A DNA stretch of 46,720 bases from positions 1 to 46,720 of the forward strand of contig CAJQPW010000038.1 in NCBI GenBank assembly GCA_905480295.1. Reading direction: 5' to 3'. A program made the position numbers and the translations under genes. The notes below the pieces were generated by a model. The model did not search any database. It saw only the letters and a list, made by a program, of their open reading frames with translations, and was not told the DNA's origin. Positions within the stretch are counted from its first letter, which is position 1. Every line of letters begins with the position of its first letter. Shown here one piece after another: positions 41,679 through 46,720 of the stretch. This stretch comes from an uncultured Rhizobiaceae group bacterium. Its GTDB lineage: Bacteria > Pseudomonadota > Alphaproteobacteria > Rhizobiales > Rhizobiaceae.

Positions 41679-42560
41679 ATGAACGACCCTGTAGACTACA
41701 CTCCACCGAAAATCTGGACTTGGGATAAGGCCAATGGCGGCAAGTTTGCCAGCACCAACCGTCCGATAGCCGGTCCGACCCATGAGAAAGACCTGCCGGT
41801 TGGGAAACACCCTCTGCAGCTGTATTCGCTGGCGACACCGAACGGTGTCAAAGTGACAGTCATGCTCGAAGAGCTGCTTGCTCTGGGCCACAGTGGCGCA
41901 GAATATGACGCGTGGTTGATCAAGATAAACGATGGCGATCAGTTCGGCAGTGGTTTTATTGGGGCCAATCCAAACTCCAAAATCCCTGCCCTGATGGATC
42001 ACAGCACCGGTTCAAAGCAACCGGTTCGGGTCTTTGAATCCGGTGCCATTCTGCTCTACCTTGCGGAAAAATTTGGCGCGTTCCTGCCTTCGGGCCATGC
42101 CGCACGCACCGAATGTCTCAACTGGTTGTTCTGGCAGATGGGAAGTGCTCCCTATCTCGGTGGCGGGTTTGGTCATTTCTACGTTTACGCACCGCACAAG
42201 ATTGAATACAGCATTGACCGCTTTGCGATGGAAACGAAACGGCAACTCGATGTGCTTGATCGCCAACTTGCCGAAAACCGCTATATCGCCGGCGACGAAT
42301 TTACAATTGCCGACATGGCCATCCATCCCTGGTATGGCGGTGTTGCGTCCAATCTCGTCTATAAGGCGTCGGAATTTCTTCAAACCGATTCATACGAAAA
42401 CGTGAACCGATGGACCAAGGAAATTGCCCAACGTCCTGCTGTTATTCGGGGACGAATGGTCAATCGCATATCCGGTGATCCGGAATCGCAATTGCATGAG
42501 CGACATGATGCCAGTGATTTTGAAAACCGCACTCAGGACAAGTTGCAAGCGGCCGAATAG
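41679..42560 (+). CDS. yghU: Glutathione S-transferase family protein YghU
   Basis: The 293-residue protein matches YghU along its length, including the start P-P-K-I-W-T-W-D-K-A-N-G-G, G-P-T-H-E-K-D-L-P-V-G-K-H-P-L-Q-L-Y-S-L, F-E-S-G-A-I-L-L-Y-L-A-E-K-F-G and the end L-H-E-R-H-D-A-S-D-F-E. In Escherichia coli this nu-class enzyme binds two glutathiones and has disulfide-bond reductase activity. It is monocistronic here, ending ten bases from the convergent TupA stop. Confidence 0.95.
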   Translation: MNDPVDYTPPKIWTWDKANGGKFASTNRPIAGPTHEKDLPVGKHPLQLYSLATPNGVKVTVMLEELLALGHSGAEYDAWLIKINDGDQFGSGFIGANPNSKIPALMDHSTGSKQPVRVFESGAILLYLAEKFGAFLPSGHAARTECLNWLFWQMGSAPYLGGGFGHFYVYAPHKIEYSIDRFAMETKRQLDVLDRQLAENRYIAGDEFTIADMAIHPWYGGVASNLVYKASEFLQTDSYENVNRWTKEIAQRPAVIRGRMVNRISGDPESQLHERHDASDFENRTQDKLQAAE

Positions 42561-42570
42561 CCCCTAATAA

Positions 42571-43386
42571 TTATCGGCTCCGTGCGTTGGGGGTGAACAG
42601 ATGTTCGCCTCCAATCGTATATTCGCCGATCATTTTTTGTCCCTTCTCGCTCGTAAGCCATCGTTCCAACGCAGCAGAAGCTGTTGTGTCGACATGTGGA
42701 TGCCGCTTTGGATCAAGCGGCAGATAAGCATATTGATTGAAGAGAACCGGATCGCCGGCATAGAGAAGCGTCAGATCGCCTTTGTTGTTGAATTTCAACC
42801 AGCTGGCACGATCGGACATCACATAAGCCCCCATCCCACTTGCCGTATTTAGCGTTGCCCCCATGCCCGATCCGACCGAGCGGTACCAACCGGTGTCCAG
42901 TTCATCAGGCGTGACCTCAGCAGATGACCATAACGCCTGTTCTTTTCGATGAGTGCCGCTGTCATCACCACGGCTGACGAATATCGAACTTGCCTGTTTG
43001 ATGGCTGTGAATGCTTCTCCAATCGAAGAAACATTGCGTGTTTTTGCAGGATCCGAAGACGGCCCGATAAGGACAAAGTCGTTATACATGATTTCCCGTC
43101 GGTGCTGGCCAAAACCTTGAGCAACAAAGGCATCTTCTGCTGCCCGCGAATGAACCAGAATTGCATCTACATCGCCCGCGCGCCCCAGCTTGAGCGCCTG
43201 ACCGGTGCCAACAACAATCATACGTACATCGAGATCAATGTCCTTTTTGATCTCTGGCAACAAAAGCTCCGCCAACCCGGAGTTGTGGAACGACGTCGTC
43301 ACGGCCAGTCTCATTTCAGCTGCATGCAGATGAACGGTCATCCCCCAGATCATCGCGACACTCAGCGCAGCAATCAGAACATTCAT
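42571..43386 (-). CDS. tupA: Tungstate-type ABC transporter substrate-binding protein (TupA-like)
   Basis: The 271-residue protein has a signal peptide and TupA landmarks: A-V-T-T-S-F-H-N-S-G-L (28-38), V-G-T-G-Q-A-L-K-L-G-R-A-G-D-V-D-A-I-L-V-H, and S-R-G-D-D-S-G-T-H-R-K-E. These bind a tetrahedral oxyanion, tungstate or molybdate. It overlaps the upstream ATPase stop by four bases. The expected TupB permease is absent from the window. Molybdate or tungstate supply would matter for the molybdenum hydroxylase at 33330, but the link is inference. Confidence 0.88.
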   Translation of the reverse strand: MNVLIAALSVAMIWGMTVHLHAAEMRLAVTTSFHNSGLAELLLPEIKKDIDLDVRMIVVGTGQALKLGRAGDVDAILVHSRAAEDAFVAQGFGQHRREIMYNDFVLIGPSSDPAKTRNVSSIGEAFTAIKQASSIFVSRGDDSGTHRKEQALWSSAEVTPDELDTGWYRSVGSGMGATLNTASGMGAYVMSDRASWLKFNNKGDLTLLYAGDPVLFNQYAYLPLDPKRHPHVDTTASAALERWLTSEKGQKMIGEYTIGGEHLFTPNARSR

Positions 43387-44105
43387 TCTACAATATCTCC
43401 CCTGAGATAGGCCTTGGCGGCTGGAGATTCAGGTCGGTCAAAAAAATCCGCAGCTGGTCGGTGTTCACAAATTTCGCCCCTGTTGAGGAATACCACTTCG
43501 CTGGCCAAACGTTTGGCCTGTCCAATATCATGGGTCGTCATGATTACTTTGGTACCTTCAGAATTTGCTGCGGCAATGATGGCTTCAATTTCCCTGATGG
43601 ACCGACCATCCAGATTGGTTGTTGGCTCGTCAAGAAACAGCACATCCGGCGATTCAATCAACCCTCTGGCAATGGCAAGTTTCTGGCGCTCGCCCCCTGA
43701 TAACATTTTAGCATCGAGATTCAGATTGTCGGCCAGACCGACCGTCTCCACCCAATGGCGCGCAGACTGTCTGGCCTGAGCACGGGACTGTTTCCTCAAA
43801 ATCAGAGGATAGGCCACGTTGTCGAGAACCGAACGACGCATCATCACCGGAGTCTGAAAGACGAATGCCTGACGCGAACGTGCATCTTCGGTGGACACCG
43901 ACCACTCGACCGATCCCTGGCGCGGACGCTCCAGACCATGCATCACCCGCAACAACGTTGTTTTGCCAGAGCCATTGGGACCCATCACCACGGTGAAACC
44001 TGACTGGTTCAGTGTCAAATTGATCTTGCTCAGTATGGTTTTACCACGTTTGCGAACCGTCAGATCTGACACTTTCAGCGGAAAAATTGTCGATTGCTGG
44101 CTCAT
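43383..44105 (-). CDS. tupC: Tungstate-type ABC transporter ATP-binding protein (TupC-like)
   Basis: From ATG 44105, preceded by GGAGGGGG, the protein has 240 residues with Walker A GPNGSGKT (43-50), signature LSGGERQKLAIARGL and Walker B V-L-F-L-D-E-P-T-T-N-L-D. It directly precedes TupA in one leftward operon. No permease gene lies between 44106 and 44384, the 279-bp gap before tsaD, so the pair must borrow a channel encoded elsewhere or have lost it. Confidence 0.88.
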   Translation of the reverse strand: MSQQSTIFPLKVSDLTVRKRGKTILSKINLTLNQSGFTVVMGPNGSGKTTLLRVMHGLERPRQGSVEWSVSTEDARSRQAFVFQTPVMMRRSVLDNVAYPLILRKQSRAQARQSARHWVETVGLADNLNLDAKMLSGGERQKLAIARGLIESPDVLFLDEPTTNLDGRSIREIEAIIAAANSEGTKVIMTTHDIGQAKRLASEVVFLNRGEICEHRPAADFFDRPESPAAKAYLRGDIVE

Positions 44106-44384
44106 CCCCCCTCCGCAGCACATAAATGGGCAGATTGCACGAGCCTATAGCGAACTATGTTGTTTTTGCACCCACGCAGGAGGGATTGAGCTTCCCGCCG
44201 CGTCGCTCTTGCAGTTGCGAACTGACAACAGGGCAATCGTTTTCCATTCCTAGTCCAGATTGTCCGTACTCTGAGCAGAGCCGGGATGAGGGCCGTCTGT
44301 CTTTCCAACGGCCGTGATCGTTCAATCGACAATATTCTTGAACCCATTGAAAAGCGCAAGCCCGGAACCCGCCAAGCGACTGGT

Positions 44385-45386
44385 TTATATCTCACTTATG
44401 GGAATTCGTGTTTCTGTCTTCAGCGTCTGTTTCCAGTCGTTTTTGACATAATCCCATGCTGCCAAGGCAATCATCGCACCATTGTCAGCCGCCCACTTTA
44501 GGGGAGGCAGGCACAGGGTCGCGCCAAATTCCTCAGCCAATACCGCCGCTTGTTCGCGAATTTGCGGACTGGCAGCAACACCACCAACGATTGCAAAACT
44601 GTTGGCTGGATAGGCAGAAAGCGCACGCCGGCTCTTGGTCATCAAAACATCGATACAGGCGGCGACAAACGATGCGCAGACATTGGCCGGATCGTCGCCT
44701 GGGTTCTGTTCAATATGCCGCGCCACGGCGGACTTAAGACCAGAAAATGAAAATTCATACCCGTCCTTGATCAGCGGGCGCGGGAAGCGCACCGTTACAG
44801 AGCCGGTTTTGGCCAGCTTATCAATGGCAGGACCACCGGGGAACCCCAGATCCATCATCCGTGCGACCTTGTCATAGGATTCACCCACGGAATCGTCGCG
44901 TGTCGAACCCAACAACTCAATGTGGTGCTGATCCTTCAGATAGGCCAGGAATGTGTGGCCACCGGACACCAACAGAACCAGAGCGGGGTAGGATAACCGC
45001 TTTTCCTCCAGATCAACGCTTCTGAGGTGACCACGCAGGTGGTTGATACCGTAAAGCGGGACGTCCCAGCCAATCGCAAGACCAGATGCAAAATTGACGC
45101 CAGCCAGCAATGAGCCAATCAGGCCCGGGCCCCGGGTTACGCCGATTGCCCGCAAGTCCTGCCCGCTAATGTCACCCTGTTTCAAAACGTCTTCGATTGC
45201 AGGCATCAGCGCGTGAACATGGGCGCGGCTTGCCAATTCAGGAAAGACGCCGCCATACCCGGCATGGATCTCAAACTGATTTATGGTCTTTTCCGCAAAC
45301 ACTCTTCCCTGTTCGTCAACCAAAGCAAGCGACGTGTCATCACAGGAGGTTTCGATGCCTAAGATCAGATCACCGGGATTGGGCAT
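44385..45386 (-). CDS. tsaD: tRNA threonylcarbamoyladenosine synthase subunit TsaD
   Basis: The 333-residue protein has the TsaD/Kae1 ASKHA features: L-G-I-E-T-S-C-D-D-T near the start, G-G-V-F-P-E-L-A-S-R-A-H, T-R-G-P-G-L-I-G-S-L and V-S-G-G-H-T. The metal-binding histidines fall in H-L-R-G-H (116-120), where most homologues have Glu at the third position. It transfers the threonylcarbamoyl group to A37 of ANN-decoding tRNAs. Its start overlaps the tsaC stop by 17 bases. Confidence 0.97.
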   Translation of the reverse strand: MPNPGDLILGIETSCDDTSLALVDEQGRVFAEKTINQFEIHAGYGGVFPELASRAHVHALMPAIEDVLKQGDISGQDLRAIGVTRGPGLIGSLLAGVNFASGLAIGWDVPLYGINHLRGHLRSVDLEEKRLSYPALVLLVSGGHTFLAYLKDQHHIELLGSTRDDSVGESYDKVARMMDLGFPGGPAIDKLAKTGSVTVRFPRPLIKDGYEFSFSGLKSAVARHIEQNPGDDPANVCASFVAACIDVLMTKSRRALSAYPANSFAIVGGVAASPQIREQAAVLAEEFGATLCLPPLKWAADNGAMIALAAWDYVKNDWKQTLKTETRIPISEI

Positions 45387-46002
45387 GCAATATCCTGTCT
45401 ATCGTGGCTGAGCTGATTACACCCTCACGTTCAATTTTTACCGGCTGGCTATGACAATTGACCAGGGTAGACGGTACTGTGTCGATCACGCCACCATCAA
45501 TGGCGAGGTCCGGTGGCATGGCCAGCTGCTCCAGTATCGCAGCCAACTCGTTGGGAGTTGGGTTTCCATGCCGGTTGGCACTGGTGGCCAGGATTGGGCC
45601 TACCTTGTTGATCAACTGCAGCAAAAAGCGGTCATCGGGAATGCGGATGGCAATCTCTTCCCGGTTCTGCAGCCATTCCGGCGATGCTTGACGATCCACT
45701 CCTAGCGCCAGCGTCAAAGCACCGGGTACCAGCGGAGAGTCCAACAGCATGAGAGCCTCCGGCCCCAATTGAGCACCAAGGTCCCGCAATTGAGATTTAT
45801 CGGCCACCATAATCGGCAGGTTGACATTGGCAGGTCTGGATTTGATCCCAAACAACCGTTCGATTGACTGCGGCCTGTCAGGCAGCACCGCCAATCCATA
45901 TACGGTGTCTGTTGGAACAACAATCACGCCGCCTCGTTCGAGGCAATCTACCGTTTGTTGCAACAGCTTCGGATTGTCCGATTGTATCACAGTGGTGGTC
46001 AT
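45370..46002 (-). CDS. tsaC: L-threonylcarbamoyladenylate synthase (TsaC/YrdC family)
   Basis: The 210-residue protein has the YrdC/Sua5 core: G-G-V-I-V-V-P-T-D-T-V-Y-G-L-A near residue 25, F-G-I-K-S-R-P and S-A-N-R-H-G-N-P-T. It makes threonylcarbamoyl-AMP from threonine, bicarbonate and ATP, the donor for TsaD. It lacks the extra Sua5 C-terminal domain. It is translated between tsaB and tsaD, overlapping both. Confidence 0.95.
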   Translation of the reverse strand: MTTTVIQSDNPKLLQQTVDCLERGGVIVVPTDTVYGLAVLPDRPQSIERLFGIKSRPANVNLPIMVADKSQLRDLGAQLGPEALMLLDSPLVPGALTLALGVDRQASPEWLQNREEIAIRIPDDRFLLQLINKVGPILATSANRHGNPTPNELAAILEQLAMPPDLAIDGGVIDTVPSTLVNCHSQPVKIEREGVISSATIDRILHAQSR

Positions 46003-46637
46003 CGAATTTTCTCGTTAATGGGTGCCGCAGACCGGCAACGGGCACGGGTGCTGAATTCTTGGAGCGCTACAAGTTTTTCAAACGCATCCAGACTGGGACT
46101 TAATAAATCGACGAAAGTCAGATCTAAGCCTGTTGGCTCATCTTTCCAGCGCGGCGGTTTAGGGCCAATCCAAGTGATCGCATGATCCTGCCATCCTTCT
46201 TGTGCGATCAGGTCTTCCGGTTTCCCAAGGGTGAGCCGTTGGCATTTTCCCGCATGGTAAAACGCCATGAAATATTTCCCCTCATTGGATCGGCGTGCAC
46301 CAATGATCCAATCATTCTCGGGAAGATATGATTCAAGAACCATCAACTCGATCGAATTGGCTTCAACAATTGGAATCTGCTTTGCAAAGGACAGGCCATT
46401 CGCAAAGGCGATACCAGACCGCGTCGACGTCAAACCTCCAGGCCCCACATCAACTACGATTTCGTCAATGTCGCTGACCTGTCGATCGCTTTTTTCTAAC
46501 CCGCGGCCCAACATTGTGTGCAGCTGGATATCTGACCCCGTTTCATTATGGTCGGAACGGTATAGAAACCCGTCTCCGTCATGCAGCGCCAGTTGAAAAT
46601 CAAGATTGCTGGTTTCGAGAAATAGCCGCGTTGTCAT
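45999..46637 (-). CDS. tsaB: tRNA threonylcarbamoyladenosine biosynthesis protein TsaB
   Basis: The 212-residue protein is a TsaD paralogue with the TsaB pattern L-E-T-S-N at the start and D-V-G-P-G-G-L-T-S-T-R-S-G-I-A-F-A-N-G-L in the middle. TsaB forms the scaffold dimer with TsaD. Its start overlaps the stop of the upstream gene by four bases and its own stop overlaps tsaC by four bases, so tsaB-tsaC-tsaD is one coupled operon. TsaE is not in the window. Confidence 0.93.
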   Translation of the reverse strand: MTTRLFLETSNLDFQLALHDGDGFLYRSDHNETGSDIQLHTMLGRGLEKSDRQVSDIDEIVVDVGPGGLTSTRSGIAFANGLSFAKQIPIVEANSIELMVLESYLPENDWIIGARRSNEGKYFMAFYHAGKCQRLTLGKPEDLIAQEGWQDHAITWIGPKPPRWKDEPTGLDLTFVDLLSPSLDAFEKLVALQEFSTRARCRSAAPINEKIR

Positions 46638-46720
46638 GATCGATTTCCAGCGGACTGGCCCTCAGCGGAGATGTTTTCGTTTTGCGCCAACAGCAAGTCG
46701 ACGAGAGCACCCCACCGCGA
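46634..46720 (-). CDS. C-terminal end of an upstream gene (cut by window edge)
   Basis: An open frame runs in from the window end and finishes with TGA at 46636-46634, overlapping the tsaB ATG by four bases (ATGA). The 28 visible residues include W-G-A-L-V-D-L-L-L-A-Q-N-E-N-I. The tight overlap shows a co-transcribed upstream gene. I cannot assign a family from this fragment. Confidence 0.5.
   Translation of the reverse strand, partial: SRWGALVDLLLAQNENISAEGQSAGNRS

Noticed and set aside
44106-44384. Possible molybdenum-cofactor riboswitch upstream of the TupC-like gene
   Set aside because: Only a weak six-bp stem (44291-44313) is visible and no recognisable riboswitch core.
44102-44395. 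Possible remnant of a TupB permease on the minus strand
   Set aside because: The translated frame is rich in Arg and has no hydrophobic helices or EAA-type loop; it looks like an antisense shadow.
1-46720. CRISPR arrays, transposons, integrase sites, tRNA or rRNA genes
   Set aside because: No regularly spaced repeats, transposase-like proteins, terminal inverted repeats or cloverleaf-like sequences were seen on reading both strands.

Overview
The window looks like chromosomal DNA of an alphaproteobacterium, probably a marine or other free-living heterotroph. This is inferred from three TRAP or Liv-type uptake systems packed with catabolic genes, a tungstate-type ABC pair, a YghU-type glutathione transferase, and a tsaB-tsaC-tsaD cluster. 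I see no phage, insertion sequence, CRISPR array, rRNA or tRNA. Base composition looks moderate in GC throughout, with AT-rich promoter pockets.

Layout. (1) Positions 1-6929: a partial GNAT acetyltransferase and a zinc-type homocysteine S-methyltransferase, divergent from a TetR regulator with a clear operator, then a leftward betaine-type ABC importer (binding protein, ATPase, unusually long double permease) with a DMT exporter at its end. (2) 7247-13419: a TAXI-type TRAP transporter with a fused permease, a class III aminotransferase and a divergent LysR regulator. (3) 13510-14752: a diheme cytochrome c and a DUF1330 protein. (4) 14856-24448: an IclR regulator divergent from a nine-gene rightward operon encoding a cyclase-family hydrolase, a cupin, an SDR, a hydroxyacyl-CoA-dehydrogenase-like enzyme, a complete Liv-type ABC importer and a BKACE (beta-keto acid cleavage) enzyme. 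(5) 24785-26591: an EctD-like 2-oxoglutarate dioxygenase and a metallo-beta-lactamase-fold hydrolase. (6) 26615-41110: a second catabolic region with a cyclase-family hydrolase, a two-component flavin monooxygenase, OsmC and peroxiredoxin-like proteins, a TetR regulator, a three-subunit molybdenum hydroxylase, a PuuE-like deacetylase/amidase, a luciferase-like monooxygenase and a DctPQM TRAP transporter. (7) 41227-46720: a DUF2798 protein, YghU, TupA and TupC without a permease, and tsaD-tsaC-tsaB ending in a partial upstream gene.

The most interesting signal is in region 6. One 22-bp palindrome, with half-site TTATTTATCGA, occurs five times and only in the three divergent promoter regions of this block (27604-27625, 27689-27710, 31921-31942, 39023-39044, 39161-39182). 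It ties the cyclase, the monooxygenase operon, the molybdenum hydroxylase, the redox genes and the TRAP transporter into one apparent regulon. The only regulator gene in the block is the TetR protein at 30221-30859. Together these genes resemble an uptake-and-degradation system for a small ring compound, plausibly an N-heterocycle. The substrate is not shown by the sequence. Region 4 similarly looks like a self-contained import and beta-oxidation-then-BKACE-cleavage pathway, comparable in logic to carnitine degradation.
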